In this document: piece after piece, positions 43,952 to 52,390 of the stretch | How positions within the stretch are numbered: position 1 is the stretch's first letter | Layout: each line of letters begins with the position of its first letter | Position numbers and translations under genes: made by a program | Source of the DNA: JAVHYG01 sp040390025 | GTDB lineage: Bacteria; Pseudomonadota; Gammaproteobacteria; Diplorickettsiales; Diplorickettsiaceae | NCBI GenBank assembly: GCA_040390025.1 | Contig: JAZJZD010000004.1 | Coordinates: forward strand, 62,001 to 126,000 | DNA: 64,000 bases | Direction of reading: 5' to 3' | The notes under the pieces: generated by a model | The model's input: the letters and a program-made list of their open reading frames with translations, nothing else | Databases searched by the model: none | What the model was told of the DNA's origin: nothing

Positions 43952-46900
43952 ATGCAATTCACTGAACTTTTTATTCGCAAACCGGTACTCAGCCTCGTTT
44001 TAAGCTTTCTTATCCTATTAGTAGGTATTAAATCTTTTTTCTTATTACCTATTAGTCAATATCCTGCCATATCCCCTTCTATCATCACGGTAGGCACCAG
44101 CTATCCAGGCGCTCCTTCCGACTTAATGGAAGGCTTTGTTACCACGCCCTTAGAAAATGCGTTAGGCGGTATCGATGGCATCGATGTCATACGTTCGACA
44201 AGTAAACAAGGCTCCAGTCAAATTACCCTACAATTTAAACTAGGGTATGACTTAACCAAAGCTATGTCTAACGTCAGTAATGCCGTTGCTTCTGTACGGA
44301 AACAGCTTCCTAAGGCCGTACTCGACCCTGTTATAAATACAAAAGATCCGAATGCAAACCCAATCTTATTTATTTCATTTTCAAGTCAATCGCTGAGTGT
44401 TCCCGCCATTACCGATTATCTTACCCGCGTTATTCAACCACAACTGCAAAATATATCGGGCGTTAGTGATGCAAAGGTATTTGGCGATAATGGTTATGCC
44501 ATGCGTCTCTGGTTAGACCCAAAAAAAATGGCGGCCCATCAAGTAACTGCCACAGATATCATCAATGCCTTAAATCAAAATAACGTTCAAGCCGCCCCAG
44601 GTGCACTAAAATCTGATTGGCAGACGATTAATATTAGTGCTAATACGGATATGACAACCGCTGCACAATTTAATAACTTAATCATCCGTAATCAAAATAA
44701 TTATTTAGTACGACTTTCAGATATAGGACATGCTGTGCTCGGCATACAATCCGATCAAACAGAAGCTAGCATCAATGGAAATAAACAAGCGGCTGTGTTA
44801 GGGGTTGTTCCTCTTGCCACAGCAAATCCTCTTACCGTAGCAAATACCGTCAAAGCCTTATTACCGCAGCTACAAGCCAATGCACCTGACGATATTAAAC
44901 TTAATTTAATTTGGGATTCATCAAAGTTTATTTCAGAATCGGTTCACGATGTGGAACGCACTTTCTTCGAAGCCTGTTTCTTTGTATTTATAGTCATTTT
45001 TTTATTTTTAGGAACGTTTCGAGCCACTTTAATCCCCTTAATTACAATTCCCTTATCAATCCTGGGTGTTTGCGGCGCGATGCTGGCACTAGGTTATACC
45101 CTCAATATATTGACCTTACTGGCATGGGTACTTGCCATCGGATTGGTTGTCGACGATGCCATTGTTGTTTTAGAGAATATTCATCGGCATAGTGAACTCG
45201 GTCTGTCACCTTTTAAAGCAGCTATTGTTGGTGCTAAAGAAATTGGTTTTGCTATCGTCGCTATGACACTGACCTTAGCCGCTGTCTATGCTCCTATCGG
45301 CTTTATTAATGATATGACTGGTGTCTTGTTCCGTGAGTTTGCCTTTACGCTAGCCGCTTCTGTCGTTATCTCGGGTTTTGTCGCTTTAACGCTTTCGCCG
45401 ATGATGTGTTCAAAATTGTTAAGTCATGAAATAAAACCATCCGCTTTCATGTCAAAAATCGATACGTGGTTAAATAGTTTAGCGAGTGCTTATAAAAAAT
45501 ACTTAACGCTAATATTAAAATACCGTAAAACCGTATTAAGCATCGCCGCTATTATTTTTATGGCTTGTTTTAGCCTTTTTAAAACCTTACCCTCCGAGCT
45601 AGCTCCACAAGAAGATCAAGGCTTTATAATAGCTGCCGCAACAGGACCTACTTCAGCAAACTTGCCTTATATGGAAAAATATATGGGCCAGATCGAAGCA
45701 ATTTATAAAACCATTCCTGAAGTAGCGGCTTATGTCACATTGACCGGAATGCCTACCCTGAGTAACGGACTTTCTTTTTTAATCCTTAAACCTTGGAATG
45801 AACGGCATACTTCCAGTGCCAGCATTATTCAATCTTTATTTAAACGTTTTTGGGGAATCACAGGAATACAAGCCTTTCCTTTTAGCCCACATGCACTACC
45901 AGGCGCTTCCGAAAATGCACCGTTAATGTTAGTTTTAAAAACCACGGATTCTTATGAAAAATTGCAGCAAGTAGCAAAAAAACTTCAAGTCGCGGTTGCA
46001 AAAAATAATCCTCGTATCCTAGGTTTACAATCTGATCTCAACCTAAATTTGGATCAAGTCAATGTTGATATTGATAAGAATAAAGCCATTTCATTAGGCG
46101 TTTCTATGGATGATATCGCTAATAGCTTAAATACACTTATTGGGCAACCACAGGGCAGTGTTTTTAATTGGAATGGCCGCAGTTATCAAGTTATTCCTCA
46201 ACTTTATCCAAGTTTTATGAGTACGGCCGATCAACTTAAAGAAATTAATGTACGTAGTCAAAGTGGAAAACTTATTCCCTTAGCTAATGTTGTCAGTTTA
46301 CATAACTCAGTAACGGCACAAAATCTTAATCACTTCCAACAATTACGCGCGGTAACACTCAGCGCAAATCTAGCGCCTGGTTATACCGTTGGCGAAGCGG
46401 TTAAGTATTTAGAACAACTCAGTAAAAAAACTGTACCGAAAACAGTACAAATCGATTTTTCTGGTGAGACACGTCAGTTTATGCAAGCAGGAAATAGCAT
46501 GGAACAAACGTTCTTATTTGCACTGATTTTTATCTTTTTGGTACTCGCTGCGCAATTTGAAAGCTTTCGAGCACCGCTTATTATTTTACTCACCGTTCCA
46601 CTTTCATTAACGGGTGCCTTAATCGCGTTACACTTGACAGGAGGTACTTTAAATATCTATACGCAAATAGGACTTGTTACATTAATAGGTTTAATAACAA
46701 AACATGGTATTTTAATTGTTGAATTTGCGAATCAGCTTCAGAAAAAACAAAAACTTATTGTCGATGCCGCTGTGATAGAAGCCGCTTCTTTACGTTTACG
46801 TCCTATTTTGATGACGACAGCTGCGATGTTATTAGCTGCACTTCCATTGGCTTTTGCCAACGGCGTTGGCGCACATGCACGCAGTCAACTAGGATGGGTT

Positions 46901-47053
46901 ATTTTTGGCGGTATGGCCGTAGGAACTTTCTTTACCTTATTCATTCTCCCCGTCATGTATACCTTAGTTTTTGCAAATAAACCGCTGCCTGCGGCTACGC
47001 TTGACAGTGTTCCTGAAAAAAACCAGGAATCTTTACTTGATAAAACGGGGTAA
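43952..47053 (+). CDS. RND-family efflux transporter (HAE1-like)
   Basis: A 1033-residue inner-membrane proton-driven pump. Family features: N-terminal FIRKPVLSLVLSFLILLVGI, VGTSYPGAPSDLMEGFVTTP, DPNANPILFISFSS, the transmembrane segment with the proton-relay Asp pair in AIGLVVDDAIVVLENIHRH, the second-half ARSQLGWVIFGGMAVGTFFT and LIGLITKHGILIVEFANQLQ. The length suits the drug-exporting HAE1 group, closest in feel to MexW/MdtB-type or VexF-type pumps; substrates cannot be read from sequence. Paired with the upstream adaptor. Confidence 0.93.
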   Translation: MQFTELFIRKPVLSLVLSFLILLVGIKSFFLLPISQYPAISPSIITVGTSYPGAPSDLMEGFVTTPLENALGGIDGIDVIRSTSKQGSSQITLQFKLGYDLTKAMSNVSNAVASVRKQLPKAVLDPVINTKDPNANPILFISFSSQSLSVPAITDYLTRVIQPQLQNISGVSDAKVFGDNGYAMRLWLDPKKMAAHQVTATDIINALNQNNVQAAPGALKSDWQTINISANTDMTTAAQFNNLIIRNQNNYLVRLSDIGHAVLGIQSDQTEASINGNKQAAVLGVVPLATANPLTVANTVKALLPQLQANAPDDIKLNLIWDSSKFISESVHDVERTFFEACFFVFIVIFLFLGTFRATLIPLITIPLSILGVCGAMLALGYTLNILTLLAWVLAIGLVVDDAIVVLENIHRHSELGLSPFKAAIVGAKEIGFAIVAMTLTLAAVYAPIGFINDMTGVLFREFAFTLAASVVISGFVALTLSPMMCSKLLSHEIKPSAFMSKIDTWLNSLASAYKKYLTLILKYRKTVLSIAAIIFMACFSLFKTLPSELAPQEDQGFIIAAATGPTSANLPYMEKYMGQIEAIYKTIPEVAAYVTLTGMPTLSNGLSFLILKPWNERHTSSASIIQSLFKRFWGITGIQAFPFSPHALPGASENAPLMLVLKTTDSYEKLQQVAKKLQVAVAKNNPRILGLQSDLNLNLDQVNVDIDKNKAISLGVSMDDIANSLNTLIGQPQGSVFNWNGRSYQVIPQLYPSFMSTADQLKEINVRSQSGKLIPLANVVSLHNSVTAQNLNHFQQLRAVTLSANLAPGYTVGEAVKYLEQLSKKTVPKTVQIDFSGETRQFMQAGNSMEQTFLFALIFIFLVLAAQFESFRAPLIILLTVPLSLTGALIALHLTGGTLNIYTQIGLVTLIGLITKHGILIVEFANQLQKKQKLIVDAAVIEAASLRLRPILMTTAAMLLAALPLAFANGVGAHARSQLGWVIFGGMAVGTFFTLFILPVMYTLVFANKPLPAATLDSVPEKNQESLLDKTG

Positions 47054-47113
47054 TTTCGACACTATAAACCTATATAAGAGTTTATACACTTTATCACAAC
47101 CAGGTTTAACACC

Positions 47114-47935
47114 ATGGATAAACTACAATTACTCATTGAAGACGTCTATAAAAAAATAGAAAAAATCGATTCTAAAACCGTAGATAAATCAACCGAAAAA
47201 GCAATTTTAGATACTATAGAATACCTTGATAAAGGTACGTTGCGTATCGTAGAAAAAATAGATAACCATTGGATTGTCCATGAATGGTTAAAAAAGGCCA
47301 TTCTGTTATTTTTTCGGATTAGTTCTAATCAATTTTTTGATGCCAGTTACACGCGCTATTTTGATAAGATCCCTTTAAAGTATGCGGGCATGGATGAAGC
47401 ACAATTACAAAAACAACAGGTAAGAATAGTACCGAATGCTTGTGTTCGAAAAGGTGCTTATATCGGGAAAAATACGGTTCTTATGCCGTCGTTTGTTAAT
47501 ATTGGTGCTTATGTCGACGAAGGAAGTATGGTAGACACTTGGGCAACCGTAGGCTCTTGTGCGCACATCGGAAAAAATGTACATCTTTCCGGTGGTGTTG
47601 GTATTGGCGGCGTATTAGAACCGCTACAAGCAAAACCAACGATTATTGAAGACAATTGTTTTATTGGTGCACGATCCGAAATTGTTGAAGGTGTCATTGT
47701 TGAAGAAAATAGCGTGATTGGCATGGGTGTTTTTATAAGTCAAAGTACACCTATTTATAACCGCAATACAGATGAAATAAATTACGGTAAAGTCCCTAGT
47801 GGTTCTGTCGTCATAGCCGGAAGCTTACCTTCTAAAACGGGACGCTGTCATCTTAATTGTGCGATCATTGTCAAACAAGTTGATAAAAAAACGCGGGAAA
47901 AAGTTGCGATTAATGAACTTTTAAGAGATTCATGA
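47114..47935 (+). CDS. dapD: 2,3,4,5-tetrahydropyridine-2,6-dicarboxylate N-succinyltransferase
   Basis: Succinylation step of the lysine/diaminopimelate pathway; 273 residues. The left-handed beta-helix repeats are clear: RIVPNACVRKGAYIGKNTVL, MPSFVNIGAYVDEGSMVDTW, GSCAHIGKNVHLSGGVGIGG and VLEPLQAKPTIIEDNCFIGA. Supplies DAP for peptidoglycan. Its stop overlaps the start of the following glycosyltransferase gene by 4 nt (ATGA). Confidence 0.97.
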   Translation: MDKLQLLIEDVYKKIEKIDSKTVDKSTEKAILDTIEYLDKGTLRIVEKIDNHWIVHEWLKKAILLFFRISSNQFFDASYTRYFDKIPLKYAGMDEAQLQKQQVRIVPNACVRKGAYIGKNTVLMPSFVNIGAYVDEGSMVDTWATVGSCAHIGKNVHLSGGVGIGGVLEPLQAKPTIIEDNCFIGARSEIVEGVIVEENSVIGMGVFISQSTPIYNRNTDEINYGKVPSGSVVIAGSLPSKTGRCHLNCAIIVKQVDKKTREKVAINELLRDS

Positions 47936-49482
47936 AAACTCTGAAAATTTCCGCATTACAAGCACGGCTTAATCATTATTTCTGGATCATTGCGCTTTTA
48001 CAACTTTGCTTATGGACTTTTTTACCCTTTTTTATTCGGCACGCTGTTGGAAATGATTTAATTGAAGCACTCACCTGGGGGCATCAATTTGAGTGGGGCT
48101 ACGATAAGAATCCCTTTTTACCGGGTTTACTGGCAAACATGGGTGGTTTATTTGGGCATAGTGGCTTTGGAATTTATTTCATACAACAACTGTTCATCTT
48201 GCTTGGAGTATGGTCAGTTAGGACATTAACATTTGAACTGACAGATAATCCGGCTTATGCTTTTATTGCAGCAATCGCATTACTACTTTGTGCTTCCTAT
48301 AATATTGAAGTCCAAATATATAATGATAACTATATCCTACAAGGATTATTACCACTTTCCGCCCTGTTTTTCTATCGTGGTATAAAAAATAATAACTTAA
48401 AGCCGTGGCTTTTCTCGGCAGTTATTTTAAGTTTAGCCACATTAGCAAAATATAGTGCTATCATTTTCCTCCCATTATATGCCTTATATCTCCTGTTTTC
48501 TCCACAACGTAAAGCTTATTATTTTTCTATAAAACCTTACTTAGCATTGCTGCTCTATAGCCTTATGCTGCTACCAAATATAATTTGGTTATATAATCAA
48601 GATTTTAATGCGTTAAGTTATGCATTCCTTGCTAGAGGATTGTTACATCAATTGGCTTATTTACAATATCTAAATAACAACTTAGATTTTTTATTAACGC
48701 TACTAACACAAACACTTCCGGCATTACTCGCTGTATTAATTGCTATTGAATATAAAAAAAACTCAAGTCACGCTTACTTAACACATACAGCATTTAGCTC
48801 AACCAGTAATAATCCTCTTTTATATAGCTGTTTATTAGGTTTAGGCCCCATCAGTTTGCTTTTTATTCTTGCATCTTTATTAGGTTTTTCACTCCATAGA
48901 GAATGGGGAAGTACCTTTATCAGCTTTTTAGGAACTACTTTTCTTGTTATTTTTCAACCTGCAATCTCACACCGCTCCATTACTCGTTTTACCCTATTTA
49001 CAGTTACCGTTATGCTAAGTTTTGCTCTGGGTTATATTATTGTTTCAGAAAAAAATGATACCGGTGCTTATCCAGGGCCTGAAATAGCCAAATTTGCTAC
49101 CCAATTATGGCGTTCACAGTTTGGCACAAAACTTGCTTATGTCGCCGGAGATCGATATACAGCCGGTTATATTGGCTATTACTCAGCGGACAAACCCTCG
49201 GTCTGGATGGAATGGAATAACAACAATTCGCCTTGGATCAGTCAAAAAGCGATGCGGTGTAAAGGCGCGTTATTTGTTATTGAAAGTGGACATACCGTTC
49301 AACACTTTTTTAAAGGATCACGCTTTCCAAGCTTTGTACGCGTTCAGTTTCCAAATCTGATTTATTTACCGCTGCAGTCATTTAATGGGTATCGTAATCA
49401 TACGCAACAAGCACCTATAGAGGTACGTTTTGCACTTCTACCGCCCGATAAAGCTTACTGTAATTTTAAAATAGATAAATAA
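47932..49482 (+). CDS. polytopic glycosyltransferase, family 39-like (ArnT/PMT type)
   Basis: A 516-residue membrane protein with about ten to twelve hydrophobic segments and a C-terminal soluble part. The first loop has LIEALTWGHQFEWGYDKNPF, in which the Asp/Glu and His/Tyr positions match the catalytic loop of GT39 enzymes that use polyprenyl-phosphate sugars. NPAYAFIAAIALLLCASYNI and YNDNYILQGLLPLSALFFYR match the PMT_2 pattern. It could modify lipid A, O-antigen or glycolipids; the acceptor is unknown. Translationally coupled to dapD. Confidence 0.82.
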   Translation: MKTLKISALQARLNHYFWIIALLQLCLWTFLPFFIRHAVGNDLIEALTWGHQFEWGYDKNPFLPGLLANMGGLFGHSGFGIYFIQQLFILLGVWSVRTLTFELTDNPAYAFIAAIALLLCASYNIEVQIYNDNYILQGLLPLSALFFYRGIKNNNLKPWLFSAVILSLATLAKYSAIIFLPLYALYLLFSPQRKAYYFSIKPYLALLLYSLMLLPNIIWLYNQDFNALSYAFLARGLLHQLAYLQYLNNNLDFLLTLLTQTLPALLAVLIAIEYKKNSSHAYLTHTAFSSTSNNPLLYSCLLGLGPISLLFILASLLGFSLHREWGSTFISFLGTTFLVIFQPAISHRSITRFTLFTVTVMLSFALGYIIVSEKNDTGAYPGPEIAKFATQLWRSQFGTKLAYVAGDRYTAGYIGYYSADKPSVWMEWNNNNSPWISQKAMRCKGALFVIESGHTVQHFFKGSRFPSFVRVQFPNLIYLPLQSFNGYRNHTQQAPIEVRFALLPPDKAYCNFKIDK

Positions 49483-49488
49483 AAGAAT

Positions 49489-49566
49489 ATATACCCATTG
49501 CACCCCTCACCTATCTTTCAAGTTACAATTGATTGAACGCTCACTTTAGCACCAAGAAAAGTAACG
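49489..49566. repeat. degenerate C module
   Basis: ATATACCCATTG, then CACCCCTCACCTATCTTTCA, then CTCACTTTAGCACCAAG match a C module up to the loop. The right arm (GATAGGTGCGGGGTGC elsewhere) is missing, so this copy is broken. It separates the glycosyltransferase gene from the toxin gene. Confidence 0.65.
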
Positions 49567-49573
49567 CTTAAAC

Positions 49574-49876
49574 TTAAACTTTTATAAAGGTCGGTATCTT
49601 TTTCTTTAAATCACGATAAAAATTTTCGTGAATACCCATCGCCAATAAAGTTCTCTGACGTATATCCCATTCATAGGCTAATAGTATTTCACAATGGTGT
49701 ACTTTAAACTTATAAACAAATACACCCGACAAATCACCTTTTTTTTCTTGGCCTACTCTAGGATTAGCAATAATAGTTCTTATTGCATCCTCAACTTTTA
49801 TTTTGTCTTGTCTACGCAGCTTTTTATAAGTTTTTTTGAAACCAGGCATTTGTTTGACAATGATATCAGTCATCAT
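49574..49876 (-). CDS. RelE/ParE-superfamily toxin
   Basis: About 100 residues from the ATG at 49876. IIVKQMPGFKKTYKKLRRQD followed by IRTIIANPRVGQEKKGDLSG and VYKFKVHHCEILLAYEWD is a RelE/ParE-type fold, with the DLSGVFVYKFKV element typical of the mRNA-cutting group. Its start overlaps the end of the antitoxin gene (ATGATGACTGA), the usual coupling for type II pairs. Probably a ribosome-dependent RNase; the exact subfamily is uncertain. Confidence 0.82.
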   Translation of the reverse strand: MMTDIIVKQMPGFKKTYKKLRRQDKIKVEDAIRTIIANPRVGQEKKGDLSGVFVYKFKVHHCEILLAYEWDIRQRTLLAMGIHENFYRDLKKKIPTFIKV

Positions 49877-50096
49877 CACTATCTTCAAAATTAAACGGTT
49901 CTGCTAATGACCTATCAGTATTCTTTGAGATCAAAAGCTCTTTTAGAAACTCTATTGGTAAATCAGGATTTTCTAGTGCGCATTTTCCTATTTTTGCCCA
50001 AAATTCAATTTGATTAGGAATAGAACGACATTCCGCATGTGCCACTTTTTTTGCAGCTTTATATATTGATTCATCAATCCGTATTGGAATACCCAT
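49866..50096 (-). CDS. ParD-like antitoxin
   Basis: A 76-residue protein from the ATG at 50096. GIPIRIDESIYKAAKKVAHA and CRSIPNQIEFWAKIGKCALE match the ParD-like antitoxin family (ribbon-helix-helix with an N-terminal strand). The acidic C-terminus (NFEDSDDD) is suited to masking a basic toxin. It is upstream of the toxin in the same operon, next to tRNA-Leu, a common insertion neighbourhood. Confidence 0.8.
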   Translation of the reverse strand: MGIPIRIDESIYKAAKKVAHAECRSIPNQIEFWAKIGKCALENPDLPIEFLKELLISKNTDRSLAEPFNFEDSDDD

Positions 50097-50177
50097 TTGA
50101 TATACCCACAAAAGTTTAATATTGTTACATTTGTAGTATAGCTTATTAACATGAGATGATTCAATCTAGAATAACAT

Positions 50178-50262
50178 TGGTGCCGAAGGCGGGACTCGAA
50201 CCCGCACAGCTTGCGCCACCACCCCCTCAAGATGGCGTGTCTACCAATTCCACCACTTCGGC
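50178..50262 (-). tRNA. tRNA-Leu (anticodon GAG)
   Basis: Class II tRNA with acceptor GCCGAAG/CTTCGGC, discriminator A and encoded CCA (50178-50180). The anticodon stem CCATC/GGTGG encloses loop TTGAGGG, giving GAG. Downstream of secG, as in E. coli (secG-leuU). Confidence 0.96.
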
Positions 50263-50263
50263 A

Positions 50264-50378
50264 TATATACCGCTCGCACATCAATATGCAAAATTTTAAA
50301 ATACCGACGAACGGTATAACTAGTCATATGACTGGCCCAAAGCAAACCTTGTTGGGTACAGCCATTTAAGAGTATATA
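50264..50378. repeat. composite palindromic repeat (D and A modules) between secG and tRNA-Leu
   Basis: Read on the minus strand: a D module with GGCTGTACCCAACAAGG and TTTGCTTTGGGCCAG (degenerate loop), CATATGACTAG, then an A module from TATACCGTTCG to TGCGAGCGGTATAT. It follows secG and precedes tRNA-Leu, so it would be transcribed if these are one unit. Confidence 0.75.
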
Positions 50379-50388
50379 AATTTAGTCA

Positions 50389-50733
50389 TCATTGGGTGTG
50401 AGCAACATTCTCACTGTTTTTTGTAGGTACATCTGTGTTAACGCGCGCGGGTAATTGCTGCGCTAATCCTGATAACTTTTGAATAGGATCTTGTTTCACC
50501 CGATGTCCCGCTATATAACCTAAAGAAAGACTGGTTACAAAAAATAGTAGTGCAAGTAATCCGGTTAATTTAAATAAAAAAGAGCTGGAACCTTGGCTAC
50601 CAAATACAGTTTGGGAAGCACCGCTTCCAAAGCTAGCACCCATTTCAGCCCCTTTACCTTGCTGCAATAAAACTAAAGTAACAAGGCCGATAGAAACCAG
50701 TACATGAAATAAAAGTAACAATTGCTGTAACAT
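50389..50733 (-). CDS. secG: preprotein translocase subunit SecG
   Basis: Small SecYEG accessory subunit, 114 residues. Two hydrophobic segments flank the conserved LLQQGKGAEMGASFGSGASQ and VFGSQGSSSFLFKLTGLLAL. The C-terminal tail after residue 75 is polar and not conserved. Follows tpiA by 44 nt, the standard tpiA-secG-tRNA-Leu order. Confidence 0.95.
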   Translation of the reverse strand: MLQQLLLLFHVLVSIGLVTLVLLQQGKGAEMGASFGSGASQTVFGSQGSSSFLFKLTGLLALLFFVTSLSLGYIAGHRVKQDPIQKLSGLAQQLPARVNTDVPTKNSENVAHTQ

Positions 50734-50777
50734 AATTTTAGATAATAGATGCCAATAACACGCTAAATACTAATCGG

Positions 50778-51530
50778 CTATCGAACACAATCCTTATAAA
50801 TCTTCAAAAATTCTTGAGCATTCAATGATGCTCCGCCAATTAATCCGCCGTCAATATCAGGCATTTGAAATAGCGCCTGCGCATTGTCAGGTTTAACGCT
50901 GCCACCATACAGGATAGGTAATTTTTGCGCAAGATCAGGGTACTTACTTTTAATATGCTTTCGCAAAAAAAGGTGGACTTCTTGTGCCTGTTCCGGGCTT
51001 GCAGACACGCCCGTTCCAATAGCCCATACCGGCTCATAGGCTAATATCCATGGCTGCGATGCGGCTTCGCCTAATTCCATAATGGCCTTTATCTGTTTTT
51101 CCAATACAGCGTGAGTGTGCCCTACTTCCCGTTGTTTAAGCGTTTCACCGATGCAAAGAACAGGAGTAATACCTAATTCGATAGCTAACTTAAACTTTTT
51201 GGCAATCTGCTCGTCTGTCTCCCCATTTAAAGTGCGACGCTCTGAATGGCCTAGCAGTACAGAGTGACAATCAAATTCTCGTAGCATACCGCCCGATATT
51301 TCACCGGTAAAAGCCCCCTCTTTCTCAGAAGCCATATTCTGCGCCGCCCAAGCAATCGAGCTTCCCTGCAATAGTCCTTGTACTTGATCTATAAAGACGT
51401 AAGGAGGACAAACAACCATTTTTACATTGGGATGAAGTTCTATATTAGCTTTAAGCGCAGTTAGTAATTCCTTCACGGAAGCCCTGCTCCCGTTCATCTT
51501 CCAATTGCCTATAATAAATTGTTTACGCAT
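50778..51530 (-). CDS. tpiA: triose-phosphate isomerase
   Basis: Glycolytic enzyme, 250 residues. Catalytic features: N/K in IIGNWKMNGS, His in LLGHSERR, Glu in WILAYEPVWAIGTG and the phosphate loop GGSVKPDNA and DGGLIGGASL. Complete and normal. First gene of the tpiA-secG unit. Confidence 0.97.
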   Translation of the reverse strand: MRKQFIIGNWKMNGSRASVKELLTALKANIELHPNVKMVVCPPYVFIDQVQGLLQGSSIAWAAQNMASEKEGAFTGEISGGMLREFDCHSVLLGHSERRTLNGETDEQIAKKFKLAIELGITPVLCIGETLKQREVGHTHAVLEKQIKAIMELGEAASQPWILAYEPVWAIGTGVSASPEQAQEVHLFLRKHIKSKYPDLAQKLPILYGGSVKPDNAQALFQMPDIDGGLIGGASLNAQEFLKIYKDCVR

Positions 51531-51600
51531 AGTAAGGGATGCCTCTCTACACTATTTACTTAAAAACACTAGTGCGCACAAGTATACCTCACAATACAAG

Positions 51601-52317
51601 CTAAAATGCATGCTTAATTAATGGACTTCGTTCATTAATTTCTAATGTTGCCACTTCAGAATCTTTCAAACCAAAGCACGGCTTAAATAAATTAAAATAA
51701 TTTCGCAGTGGAGCAAAAAAGCTTTTCCTAAAACTTTGAATGGTAGAAGATTCTTTAAATAATGTCGTGCTTAAGCAATTCAAATGAGCGGGCGCTGATT
51801 CTAAAAGCGTCGCATCTTCGGGTGCGAGCGTTATAGCTTCTCTATTTTTCTTTTCTACTAACATTTCAAGACAGCGCGTTAAACTCTGAATCCTAACAAC
51901 ATCACTCTTTTTTAATTCCGCAGAAGCTACTTGTTCAAACAGCCTCTGCTCTTGAATTAAACAATAAATAGTTGCTGAGTTAGGATCTTTTTTTTCTAGA
52001 AGAATCAAGTCAATAGCAGAATTTTCAAGCTGGTCCAACAATAAACAGATTACTGCCAATAATCGCTGACGTTCATCGACATTTAATTGTTTATTCTTTA
52101 TAAGAATAAGTATAAACATTGAGACAATCGAGAACCCAACCGGGTTTTTTTCTAAAAGAAATGTTTGAATCCAACTTTTATCGACTTTATTTAGCAGCAA
52201 TTCCACTTGTCCAGGGTCAGGAATACAAAGGCAATATCCTTTTTTATAAAGTAAACTGGAAAGCATTTCCCTTGTTTTTTTTTGCTCATCTCTACTATCT
52301 AATGGAAATGGCGCCAT
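51601..52317 (-). CDS. unknown 238-residue protein
   Basis: No family recognised. One hydrophobic stretch (VGFSIVSMFILILIKNKQ) near residue 62 and a leucine-rich second helix (LLAVICLLLDQLENSAIDLI), otherwise helical and charged. The C-terminus ends LEINERSPLIKHAF. Its upstream gap contains a single TTAA half-site placed 10 nt before a TATAAC -10, but the distal half-site has the wrong spacing. Possibly co-functional with the next unknown gene, which lies upstream on the same strand. Candidate effector, weakly supported. Confidence 0.65.
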   Translation of the reverse strand: MAPFPLDSRDEQKKTREMLSSLLYKKGYCLCIPDPGQVELLLNKVDKSWIQTFLLEKNPVGFSIVSMFILILIKNKQLNVDERQRLLAVICLLLDQLENSAIDLILLEKKDPNSATIYCLIQEQRLFEQVASAELKKSDVVRIQSLTRCLEMLVEKKNREAITLAPEDATLLESAPAHLNCLSTTLFKESSTIQSFRKSFFAPLRNYFNLFKPCFGLKDSEVATLEINERSPLIKHAF

Positions 52318-52390
52318 ATAACACGTCCTTGTTATTTAGTACAAAAAACAAGAAGGTTATACTATTTCGCTATTAATTGCTTAACTTGTT

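Noticed and set aside
49988..50284. 98-residue frame across tRNA-Leu
   Set aside because: It translates the tRNA and overlaps the antitoxin gene in another frame.
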